Shown here: one piece after another, positions 18,201 through 25,658 of the stretch | How positions within the stretch are numbered: the first letter of the stretch is position 1 | How the letters are laid out: every line of letters begins with the position of its first letter | From: Syntrophobacter fumaroxidans MPOB | Lineage (GTDB): Bacteria; Desulfobacterota; Syntrophobacteria; Syntrophobacterales; Syntrophobacteraceae | Length of the DNA: 64,000 nt | Assembly: GCF_000014965.1 (NCBI RefSeq) | Contig: NC_008554.1 | Location: forward strand, 3,646,001-3,710,000 | Direction: 5' to 3' | Notes under the pieces: model-generated | Database searches by the model: none | What the model saw: only the letters and a program-made list of their open reading frames with translations | Told to the model about the DNA's origin: nothing | Made by a program: the position numbers and the translations under genes

Positions 18201-19191
18201 CGGACGCGACTTGCTCGAGCTGAAGAGCCTGGCGGTGGAGAAGCACGAAGACCGGCTCTGGGAACAGGCACGGGCCGCATGGGAACGGGAAGGGCTGACC
18301 TCCTGGAGCTTCGGCGAATTGCCGGAGCGGGTCCCAATCGGCAAGGATGCTCTCGGCCTGACGCGGTACGCATACCCGGGGCTTGTCGCCGAAGGGCAAA
18401 CGGCAGCCGTTCGGCTGTACGCCGAACCGGAAGAAGCCACCCGGGCGAGCGCCGGGGGCCTTCGCCTCCTGTTTGAGCTGACCTTCGGAGATGAATTGAA
18501 GTATTTCAGGCGAGACTGGACGTTTTCGAAGAAGACGGCCTCGATGCTTTTCTTCATGGGCGGTCGGGAGGAAGCGGTTCGATGCCTTCATGACTATATT
18601 TTGAGGGAACTCTTCGAGCTCGATGCACCCGGGCTTCCAAGCTACGGACGATTCTACGACGTCGTTCGACGTTTGACGGGCAGGCTCGGGGCCGCCGCCA
18701 GGGCCCTGCTCGACGAGGTGGAGGCGGTGATCGGCGAAAGGGAGTCGACCCGCTCCGAGATCGAGCGTTACAAACGCATGGCCGAAGCGAACCCGGCAGC
18801 CGTGCGGTGCCTCCTCGGACTGAGCCGCGAGCTGGTGACCCTGGTGCCGGGGAATTTCCTGGTTCAATCCGGGAGCGACCGCATGCGGGAATTGCCCCGT
18901 TATTTGAAGGCCTTGAGGTTGAGAGCCGAGCGGGCTTACGCCGCTCCCGAAAAAGACCGCCTGAAAGCGGGGCAGATTGCCCCGTACGAAAAGCATCTCG
19001 AGGAAATGCGGACCCGGATTTCAGAGCATTCCGAAGAATCGCCGCGGAGGCTGTACGAAGAATACCGGACGATGCTCGAGGAGTTCAAGATCAGCCTGTT
19101 TGCGCCCGAAATCAAGACCCGATTTCGGATATCCGCCAAGCGCCTCGATGAGAAACTGGAGGAATGGAAGCCGTGGAAGGCCGTGGATTGA
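15262..19191 (+). CDS. hrpA: ATP-dependent DEAH-box RNA helicase HrpA
   Basis: Large RNA helicase of the DEAH family; in Escherichia coli HrpA acts in mRNA processing and stalled-ribosome rescue. From the ATG at 15262 it has 1309 residues: Walker A GETGSGKS (54-61), DEAH (151-154), SATI, the motif V/VI region (TNVAETSITI, then QRKGRCGRVEAG), the HA2/OB segment, and the long C-terminal domain (DUF3418) typical of full-length HrpA. No strong ribosome binding site precedes either this ATG or the GTG at 15196, so the start is uncertain by 22 residues. The Nudix gene overlaps its 3' end by 28 bases. Confidence 0.92.
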   Translation: MNSSCRTKKPVRELHSGRDEPFSPIRYPSDLPIVEHRGEILGAIAENQVVVITGETGSGKSTQIPKMCLEAGRGARGMIGCTQPRRIAAVTLADRVSEELAETGPRRVGYKIRFHDRTTRSTRIKFMTDGILLAEAQSDRHFRAYDTLVIDEAHERTLNIDFLLGLIKRILPRRPELKVIITSATIDPGKFSKAFQDAPIIEVSGRTYPVDVRYRPPANGEGPEADAEDITHIDQAVAATDELKGSGQEGRRGDILVFMPTESDIRETVQRLDEKRYFNTVVIPLFGRMAAADQKRVFLPTTEDKIIVATNVAETSITIPRIKYVIDTGLARVSQYNTRSRTQSLPVARVSRASADQRKGRCGRVEAGICIRLYSVEDYLARPLYTAPEILRSNLAEVILRMLFLRLGSIQEFPFLDPPSPSAVKDGFAVLRELGAVDEHRRLTAMGRVMARLPLDPRLSRMLLQAREEGAVTELTILAAALSVQDPRERPLDKETQADQAHAVFRDTRSDFVTLLKIWEKCWPRCEAAIASSEARPQDPDRGAAANGPTRHDVALGTRGENRLVRYASRSQSQLRKFCREHFLSYRRMREWRDVWEEIREILEEMGGFPENSDPAGYEAIHRSVVSGYLSHIAMRKEKNIYTGTKNRQVMLFPGSGLFNRGGAWVTAAEVVQTTRLFARMAANVDPEWLERLGGHLCRSTVFEPHWERKRGQVTAFERVTLYGLPVVDRRKVNFGAVRPAEARDIFIRSALIEYDVPKPYGFLDHNRDLVRQIEEIESKTRRRDLLVDEETVFRFYDRRLPAICELRSLDKWIKDHGGDHFLRMTESDILRTEPDFGELELFPDRLKLEDVELPLRYAFRPGEEDDGITATVPVHVLPRLAPQSFEWLVPGMLAEKLAILLKGLPKSQRRQLVPVGETAARLIEMLRRRSGDFHEQLSLCVRELAGVSVPVDQWRRIDLPPHLRMRLEITGPEGNLLGVGRDLLELKSLAVEKHEDRLWEQARAAWEREGLTSWSFGELPERVPIGKDALGLTRYAYPGLVAEGQTAAVRLYAEPEEATRASAGGLRLLFELTFGDELKYFRRDWTFSKKTASMLFFMGGREEAVRCLHDYILRELFELDAPGLPSYGRFYDVVRRLTGRLGAAARALLDEVEAVIGERESTRSEIERYKRMAEANPAAVRCLLGLSRELVTLVPGNFLVQSGSDRMRELPRYLKALRLRAERAYAAPEKDRLKAGQIAPYEKHLEEMRTRISEHSEESPRRLYEEYRTMLEEFKISLFAPEIKTRFRISAKRLDEKLEEWKPWKAVD

Positions 19192-20045
19192 ACAACCTGT
19201 TGCCCGCGGACGGCTCCGATGCCCTGCAGTCCCGGATCGTCGAACACCTGTACTGCCGGTGCGGCTGTGAATCGCTGTTCGACGAGGAATCCTGCGGCAG
19301 CAAGGTGCGCACGTCCACCGTGATGCTTCTGCTGGGCCTCCAGGTCGTGGAAAAAGGTCGTCCCGCGGAAGTCTGCGTCATACTCAACAAACGGTCTCAG
19401 CAGGTGCGCCAACCCGGAGACCTCTGCTGCCCCGGAGGCACGATCGAGCGCAAACTGGATCCCTATATCGCCAGGTTATTGGAATTGCCCTTTTCGCCGC
19501 TGTCGAGGTGGCCGTACTGGTCCGACTTCCATCGCAGGCAGCCTCTGGAAGCCCGCCTTCTGTCCGTGCTCCTCGCCACCGGCCTGCGTGAAGGCTGGGA
19601 GGAGATGCGGCTGAATCCTCTCGCTCTCAAGTTCCTGGGGCCTTTGCCGTCGCAATGCCTGCTCCTGTTCCGCCGCGTCATCCATCCCATGGTCGCCTGG
19701 GTTTCCTGGCAGAGAAGATTTGCACCGAGTTGGGAGGTGGAACGCGTGGTCTCGATTCCCCTGCGAAACCTCCTCAATCCTTCCTTCTACGGGTGCTACC
19801 GCCTCCACGTGCCTCCCCGGCTCGAATGGAGGTTCAACGGACCGAGGCACGACTTTCCCTGCTTTCTCTATGCTTCGGAACACGGTACGGAGATGCTCTG
19901 GGGGGTGACCTACCGGATCGTCACGCTTCTCATGGAGATCGTCTTCGGATTCCAGCCACCGGAGTTGAGCGCGCTGCCCGTCATTCCCGGGCATCTCACC
20001 GACGCTTACGTGACCGGCAAGTCGGGCAAGGCCGCGGGGCGCTGA
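19164..20045 (+). CDS. Nudix hydrolase with interrupted Nudix box
   Basis: A 293-residue protein resembling CoA-diphosphatase-type Nudix enzymes: VILNKRSQQVRQPGDLCCPGG matches the start of their domain. The Nudix box is split. After CCPGGTIE come about 55 extra residues (from ERKLDPY to LLATG) before REGWEE, the metal-binding half REXXEE. Catalytic Glu residues are therefore present, but in an unusual geometry. The likely reaction is hydrolysis of a nucleoside diphosphate linked to X; the substrate is unknown. It overlaps hrpA by 28 bases. The ATG at 19164 is very close to a GGAGG, so a GTG at 19173 or TTG at 19188 may be the real start. Confidence 0.72.
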   Translation: MEAVEGRGLNNLLPADGSDALQSRIVEHLYCRCGCESLFDEESCGSKVRTSTVMLLLGLQVVEKGRPAEVCVILNKRSQQVRQPGDLCCPGGTIERKLDPYIARLLELPFSPLSRWPYWSDFHRRQPLEARLLSVLLATGLREGWEEMRLNPLALKFLGPLPSQCLLLFRRVIHPMVAWVSWQRRFAPSWEVERVVSIPLRNLLNPSFYGCYRLHVPPRLEWRFNGPRHDFPCFLYASEHGTEMLWGVTYRIVTLLMEIVFGFQPPELSALPVIPGHLTDAYVTGKSGKAAGR

Positions 20046-21124
20046 CGGACTGGCGCGATCCTGCGCAGCCTGAAGCTTCAAACGGACGCGGTCGATTTGC
20101 ATCCGGGCGAAGGCGAATGTGAGCGGAGCATTGAACGGTCTGATGCGAACAAAAAAAGTTAGCCAAAATCAAAACTTGCATTATATTATCTTTAGGATAC
20201 CTCTGATCTCAATCAGCACGCTGAATTTCGGTTTTCCCGCGAATATTCTGAAAGAAGTGATATCGCGTCTTCCAAAGGTTTTCCATATCCCGTCGTCAAG
20301 TCGGTTCTTTGAAATTTTGTTGTCGCAGCACAGTGCGTTCCCGCCGCCGTGCTCGTTTACGCCGAGCGCTGGTGCGGGAGCGTTTTCCCCCTGTTTGCGT
20401 CCGTCTTTTCTCTTGCGCCGGCAAACGGATCTTTGTCAGGTGCCCTGAAGTCCATCCAGCTACCCTTGCCCCCTATCCGACCATATTGCGCCGGGATGCT
20501 ACCGAAAGCCACGCGTCCCCGCCGTTCTACAGCCGCCGGTTCGTAGTGAACCGCAAAAATATGCCGCTTTGGACACTCAACTTGGGATCGACCGGTTACG
20601 TTTCCTTCGACATGTCTTCCCGGCTTCGAGTGTTGTTCCACCGGCACTCGAGGCGCAATCGCCGAAAACCCACACCCGCTTTTCGCCAGCCGGATTCGCC
20701 GGATTCACATTCGTGGTGAAACGACCGTCCCGCCTCCCCTGGATTGCATAGAGCGGAACATGCCGTTGTTTCCGATTTTTCGTCGGCCTCGTTCTTTATC
20801 GAGATGCTCAAGCCGCGCTTTTTCTTCCGCCGTTTGAGACGCATCCTATCTTCAGTCATGAAATCCAACGTGGGGAGCACATGCTCGTGTCCCAGTTCCA
20901 GGGACGGACGAACCGGGGATGAGACCTCCTGCACTCCGCTCCATGCAGGATCGACGGTCCAGTGCGGGCCGCCGGCACATGAGCCCGTTGCGATCATGCC
21001 GGGATTGCGGGGCAAATTCTTCAAAGGTTCTCACGTATTTTCCGGAGCGGGCTCGGTGCTGCAGGGACCGAGAGAAGGACAGCACACCAGGAATGCAAAG
21101 GCATGACAGAAAGGAGGGATAACC
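20046..21124. other. 1.1-kb intergenic region without a convincing gene
   Basis: Several ORFs of 60-140 codons exist on both strands, but none has a plausible ribosome binding site with a protein-like composition. An AT-rich patch lies at about 20145-20300. A 7-bp hairpin occurs at 20927-20950 (TCCTGCA/TGCAGGA, 10-nt loop). The last 100 bases should contain the promoter of the CBS-domain gene. I see no RNA gene I can name. Confidence 0.4.
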
Positions 21125-21523
21125 ATGAGAGACCTGAAGGCAGGAACCGTTATGGTAAAACCCGTTGTCAGTGCCAGGGAAGACACCCTGGCCCGGGATG
21201 TCGCTCTGCAGCTTCTCAGCGGGCACTACACCGGAATGCCGGTGACGGATGCTGAGGGCAAGGTCGTCGGGGTCGTGAGCGAGTTCGACCTGTTGGAGGC
21301 GGTCTTTGCGGACAGGAATCTGGCCCAGACCAAGATTGGGCATTTGATGAGCAAGAATGCGATCACTGCTGACGTCAACACGCCGATCAGCGCGATTCTC
21401 ACCATCATGAAGGAGCAGAACATCATCCGGCTCCCCATCACGGAAGGAGGAAAACTGGTGGGGATAGTCGCCAGGCACGACATCCTGAGGAGTCAGATCG
21501 ATCCCGCGCTTTTTGTGCTGTGA
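21125..21523 (+). CDS. CBS-domain pair protein
   Basis: A 132-residue stand-alone CBS pair (Bateman module), a fold that binds adenine nucleotides and senses energy or redox state. Repeat 1 runs about 10-65 (VSAREDTLARDVALQLLS, then GMPVTDAEGKVVGVVSEFDLL); repeat 2 about 75-130 (ITADVNTPISAILTIM, then RLPITEGGKLVGIVARHDIL). The ATG has a strong AAAGGAGGG seven bases upstream. It precedes the CoA-transferase pair by 345 bases on the same strand, so shared regulation is possible but not shown. Binding partner unknown. Confidence 0.88.
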   Translation: MRDLKAGTVMVKPVVSAREDTLARDVALQLLSGHYTGMPVTDAEGKVVGVVSEFDLLEAVFADRNLAQTKIGHLMSKNAITADVNTPISAILTIMKEQNIIRLPITEGGKLVGIVARHDILRSQIDPALFVL

Positions 21524-21868
21524 GCAGGCCGGCGCGGCTTTGGGGAGAGAATGTGGAGGCCGGAGACTCATCCCGCATTCCCGGGACAGGGGGCATGATG
21601 AGGGGATTTCGGGAAGCCGCCCTTTCGCTCATGCCGGCGCCTCGCCGATGGGACATTGTGGGGGAGGCGACGGTGGGGCATGTCCGTCAACAATCCTGGC
21701 CGGGTTACCGGGGAGCGAGGAACTCCCGGGAGTGGTTTCGGCCAGGATTTTCGACCCGGCAAGGGAATGAATCTCCGGCGGAAGAGAAAAGCGACGTGCC
21801 GCGAGGAGTTCTGCTTTTGCGGAATCCGGCTATCAGGTACCGCAACCAAATGAATTTGGAGGTGGCAT
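21524..21868. other. intergenic region before the CoA-transferase operon
   Basis: These 345 bases carry no supported gene. The 3' end provides the GGAGG for the first CoA-transferase. I found no clear sigma-70 or sigma-54 promoter and no terminator with a T run after the CBS gene. Confidence 0.3.
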
Positions 21869-23521
21869 ATGGCAGCGAGTGCAGGACCAACTGCGGTTGA
21901 AAGAAAAAAGTTGAAGGCGGTCAAGATTGACAGACCGAGACTGCCCAGTCAGATCCCCGTGGAAGAATTGCCGTACTATGCTACGGCGTCGCAATCCGCT
22001 GTTCCGAAGGCGAAAAAAGTAGTTGAAACAAAGGGGGTAAAGCCGATCACATACAAGTGGGACGCCCTCACGGAAGAGCAGCGAAAGGCGGTCGAGAAGG
22101 TTTGGAAACTGGAAGAGCTTACCCCCGAAGAAGAGAAGATGCTCCCGTACGAGGAGTGGGCCCGTTACATCTTTGATCCCAGGCGGAGGTTCAGAAAGCC
22201 TGAAGCACTGGACGGAGTGAGAGTGCTGGAGCTCTGCCGGCCGGACTGGTGGTCACTGGCCCTTCAGGTCGGAGTATCCTTTCTGGCGGAGCACGGCGCA
22301 GAGGTGATCAAGGTTGAGGACCCCAAGAAGGGTGATCCTCTTCGCTGGGTCGGCCCCTCGGAGGAGGAGGGGGGTGCCGTAAAGGCGGAGGGCGAGAATT
22401 ACCCTCCCCACGGGTCGGCTCTGTTCGCCCTGGTTGAGACCCGCAACCGCTACTGCGTCAGTGTGGATATCACCACGGCCAAAGGCCGGGAAATCGTCAA
22501 GATGCTCGCCGGGCGGGCGGATGTCGTGCTGGAGAATTATGATCCCGGCTATCTTGATTCCCTCGGCATTGGCTACCGACAGCTCAGGAAGATCAACCCC
22601 CGCCTGATTTATGCCGCGGTGACCGGCTTCGGCTCCTTTGGAGCCGACTCCTGGCGAAAGCCCTTTGAATCGGGCATCCAGGTGATGACCACGGTCCCTT
22701 CCTTTGCCGGTCCCTTCGACATGTCCAAGCCCACCCTGGAGGAGGCGCAAGAGGCCGGGTACCTGCCTTCCCGGGCCGGGTGGCCGCTGGGCTTCTACAC
22801 CGGCGGTATCAGCACCGCCGTGGGTGTCGCCGCCGCCCTCTACTATCGTGAGAAGACCGGAAAGGGACAGATGGTCGATGTGGCAAGCTATGCTCACTGT
22901 CTGCGTTGGTGTGACTGCAGTTTCCCCTGGTACTCCATGACGGGGAATATCAGGCGGCAATTCGGCAACTGTGATTTTGAAATCAACCCTTACGGTCTCC
23001 ACCGCGCCAAACCTGATGAATTTGGAGACAGGTTCAGCATCGTGGCCGCAATCGGTCCCGTCTGGCCGCGACTGTGTGAATGCATGGGAACGGAGAACAT
23101 GAAGAAATGGGAGACGGAACTCCCCATGAATTCGGATCGCATCACGTGGAAGGCGCAGGTTGAGATCAACGGGGAAATCGACAAGTGGACCGCGGAGCAT
23201 ACCCTTGCCGAGATTGATCAGATGGCCATGAAGTATGGATTTGCCGGCGCCGGTTGCAGGAATATCAAGGAGATTGCCAACGATCCCCACTTCCTGGACA
23301 GGGCTTCGGTGGAAGAAATCGATGACCCGCTCTACGGGAGAATACTGGTTCAGGGCTGCCGTCCCAACTTCCACTTCACTCAGGCCAGGATCAAATGGCT
23401 CAATAAGCCCATGGGGTGGGACAACGAGGAAATCCTGCGGAAGTATTGCGGCCTGTATAAATCGGACCTGGAGCAACTGACGGCCGAAGGGGTGATTGGC
23501 AGGAAGGGAGGAGGGTATTGA
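21869..23521 (+). CDS. class III CoA-transferase family subunit lacking the catalytic Asp
   Basis: A 550-residue protein of the formyl-CoA transferase/CaiB family. An N-terminal extension of about 110 residues, shared with the next gene, contains ALTEEQRKAVEKVWKLEELT. The family core begins at LDGVRVLELCRPDWWS and holds GAEVIKVEDP and ENYDPGYLDSLGIGY. Aligning the GGI(S)T...REKTGKGQM segment with the neighbour puts Phe309 where active enzymes have the catalytic Asp. It is therefore probably a non-catalytic partner subunit. Start at ATG 21869, with GGAGG seven bases upstream. It ends one base before the next gene, so the two are surely co-translated. Confidence 0.85.
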   Translation: MAASAGPTAVERKKLKAVKIDRPRLPSQIPVEELPYYATASQSAVPKAKKVVETKGVKPITYKWDALTEEQRKAVEKVWKLEELTPEEEKMLPYEEWARYIFDPRRRFRKPEALDGVRVLELCRPDWWSLALQVGVSFLAEHGAEVIKVEDPKKGDPLRWVGPSEEEGGAVKAEGENYPPHGSALFALVETRNRYCVSVDITTAKGREIVKMLAGRADVVLENYDPGYLDSLGIGYRQLRKINPRLIYAAVTGFGSFGADSWRKPFESGIQVMTTVPSFAGPFDMSKPTLEEAQEAGYLPSRAGWPLGFYTGGISTAVGVAAALYYREKTGKGQMVDVASYAHCLRWCDCSFPWYSMTGNIRRQFGNCDFEINPYGLHRAKPDEFGDRFSIVAAIGPVWPRLCECMGTENMKKWETELPMNSDRITWKAQVEINGEIDKWTAEHTLAEIDQMAMKYGFAGAGCRNIKEIANDPHFLDRASVEEIDDPLYGRILVQGCRPNFHFTQARIKWLNKPMGWDNEEILRKYCGLYKSDLEQLTAEGVIGRKGGGY

Positions 23522-23522
23522 C

Positions 23523-25076
23523 ATGGGACTGTCACCACAATCGAAGTTCAAGAAGGACGTGCCTCCCGAGCAGATGGAGGCGGTACACTATGATTTCGAT
23601 CAGCTCAGCCCCGCTCAGAAAGCCCTCGTGATGAAGGCCAGGAGAGGCGAAGACTTGACTGAAGAGGAAGAGGACGACCTTCCCTACGAGGAGTTCTGCC
23701 GGTACACGTTCCATCGCAAGCGGGTGTACAAGAAGGACAAAATCCTCGACGGCATCCGCGTGGTTGACTTCACGACCCTCATCCTTGGTCCTTCTCACTG
23801 TGCCATGCTGGCCGAAATGGGAGCGGAAGTCATCAAACTGGAACTCCCCGGCCGAGGCGACACCATGCGCGCCCTCGCTCCTCCCAAAGATATGGGCGGT
23901 TTCCCCATGTGGTCCGAAGAAAAGACCGGCACCAAGGCGACCGGAGTGCTGGGCAAGGGAGTCGTCGCGGAAACGGACGTTGCCATGGCGGGGGGGCTTG
24001 GCTGGACGGACTGTGCGAAAAACAAGCTGCATACCTGTATGGATATCCATCCGGGAGAAGGCGGAACCATCTTCAAAGAGCTGTGCAAGAGAGCGGATAT
24101 CTTCGTGGAGAATGTCCGAGGCGGCACGCTGGACCGCTGGGACGAAGGCTACAAGCAGCTCAAGGAGATCAATCCGAAGCTCATCTACCTCACCTCCAAC
24201 GGGCCGGGGCAGTGGGGCCGCGAGGATTTGGTGCGCGCGTCCTACGATATTCTTGCCCAATCCATGGGGGGGAGCGTCTTCATCAGCGGCCATGACCCCG
24301 GAGATCAAATGAAGATTCCCATCTGGGTAGCCGACTATATGGGCGGCACTTTCGGGCTTTTTGCCACCTTGCTGGCACTTTTCGCCCGCGAGAAATACGG
24401 TGTGGGACAAATGATCGAGAACTCCCAGGTGGAGAATATCACCCGCGCCCTCGGCCCGGGTGTGGTCTGGTACAGTCTGACCGGCCACGTCCAGACCCGC
24501 TGGGGGAACCGCTTCCGCTGGATCTGCCCGGATTGCATTGTGAAGGCGAAGGACGGGTTCATCGCCATCGGCGCCGATGATGAGGCTTTCAAGACGCTGT
24601 GCAACACCATTGGCGGCAACGCCATGGCACTTCCCGGGAAGTACCCCACCAACATGGAACGGGTGAAGCTGGAGGCCCAGGAAGAAATCTATGAGGCGAT
24701 TGAAACTTGGGCGGAGCAACACACGGTCGATGAGATTGACAGCCTCGGCAGACAGCACGGCTTTGGTGTCTGTCCCGTGATGAACGCCAAGGATGCCTGC
24801 GAGAGGCCCCACTATCGCGAAAGGGGAGAGATCGAATACGTCGAAGATCCCTGGTACGGCCCCATGGATATTCAGGGCTGCTTCCCTCTGTTCTCTGAGG
24901 CTCCGAGCTACACCGAGTTTGCAGGCAAGCCGATTGGATGGGATACGGAGTACGTTCTGCGCCGGTTCATGGGTTATGACACGGAAAAGATTCTGGAACT
25001 CGAGAGGCAGCACGAGATCGGCAAAGTAGCGGGTGCCGAAGGTCGGCGCACCGCCTGGCCGAAAAAGACGGAATAG
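23523..25076 (+). CDS. class III CoA-transferase, catalytic subunit
   Basis: A 517-residue member of the same family. It keeps Asp271 (VADYMGGTFG), the residue that forms the acyl-aspartyl anhydride in class III CoA-transferases. It shares with its partner the N-terminal region (LSPAQKALVMKARRGEDLT, then EEEDDLPYEEFCRYTF) and the REKYGVGQM segment. The ATG at 23523 has GGGAGGAGGG upstream, within the last codons of the first gene. The two-gene layout with one degenerate subunit resembles the heteromeric benzylsuccinate CoA-transferase BbsEF. The acyl substrate here is unknown. Confidence 0.88.
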   Translation: MGLSPQSKFKKDVPPEQMEAVHYDFDQLSPAQKALVMKARRGEDLTEEEEDDLPYEEFCRYTFHRKRVYKKDKILDGIRVVDFTTLILGPSHCAMLAEMGAEVIKLELPGRGDTMRALAPPKDMGGFPMWSEEKTGTKATGVLGKGVVAETDVAMAGGLGWTDCAKNKLHTCMDIHPGEGGTIFKELCKRADIFVENVRGGTLDRWDEGYKQLKEINPKLIYLTSNGPGQWGREDLVRASYDILAQSMGGSVFISGHDPGDQMKIPIWVADYMGGTFGLFATLLALFAREKYGVGQMIENSQVENITRALGPGVVWYSLTGHVQTRWGNRFRWICPDCIVKAKDGFIAIGADDEAFKTLCNTIGGNAMALPGKYPTNMERVKLEAQEEIYEAIETWAEQHTVDEIDSLGRQHGFGVCPVMNAKDACERPHYRERGEIEYVEDPWYGPMDIQGCFPLFSEAPSYTEFAGKPIGWDTEYVLRRFMGYDTEKILELERQHEIGKVAGAEGRRTAWPKKTE

Positions 25077-25086
25077 AAGACGGGGA

Positions 25087-25113
25087 GGACTGTCCGGGTC
25101 ACGGAGGCAGTCC
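25087..25113 (+). terminator. possible terminator after the CoA-transferase operon
   Basis: Outer arms GGACTG (25087-25092) and CAGTCC (25108-25113), with inner TCCG/CGGA pairing, form a hairpin 11 bases past the stop codon. No T run follows, so its strength is doubtful. Confidence 0.35.
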
Positions 25114-25290
25114 GCTCCGATCGAGGCGTTTGAACGTCGAAATGGAGCCCGGTCGCCGGCCGTGCCGACCGAGCTTCAAAGCAATGGAAACGGATCGAAC
25201 ACAGCCCGCGGGAAACGGCCTTTCCTCACGGGCCGGATAAAGCGGGGGAGCGAAGCGTGCCCTGCCCCCCCGCCCACGGAAGCACCGCGT

Positions 25291-25485
25291 ATGGAAAAGC
25301 TGGTCAACACATGGGGCGTATGCGAATTCGCCGAGATGAGTCACGACCCGTGGAGAAGATGGGACGCGAGCTGCAAGGCCTATCGTCCCGGCGAGGTCCG
25401 AAGAGTGGGGACCATCGGGCAGTGCTGCGCCAATTGCGTCTATTGGCTGGCTCCGGATGAGACCCCCGAGCCCGAGGACCGGTAG
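25291..25485 (+). CDS. small cysteine-rich hypothetical protein (64 aa)
   Basis: A 64-residue protein from ATG 25291 with cysteines at 11, 28, 45, 46 and 49 (QCCANCVYW), suggestive of a metal-binding knuckle. Trp and charged residues are frequent (DPWRRWDASCKAYRPGEVRR). A GGAAG nine bases upstream may serve as ribosome binding site. The same frame is open upstream, but that extension is Arg/Gly-rich and unconvincing. I do not recognise the family. It follows the CoA-transferase genes by 214 bases on the same strand and faces hdrA convergently. Confidence 0.45.
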   Translation: MEKLVNTWGVCEFAEMSHDPWRRWDASCKAYRPGEVRRVGTIGQCCANCVYWLAPDETPEPEDR

Positions 25486-25658
25486 CGGATGCGGCGAACA
25501 GCGGGGAGTCCGCATGATCCGGGAACAGGGACATTCCGCATACGGTTCGCTTCGGCCGGACCGGCAGTTCCGTGCGCTCAGTCACGCAAAAGGGCGATGA
25601 TCGTCGGTCCCCAACCGCACGCATCGGTCTTCGATCTCTTCTCTCTTCTTATGAAGCT

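Noticed and set aside
20596-21024. 142-codon minus-strand ORF upstream of the CBS gene
   Set aside because: Unprotein-like composition, no start signal, and it would run into the promoter of the CBS gene.
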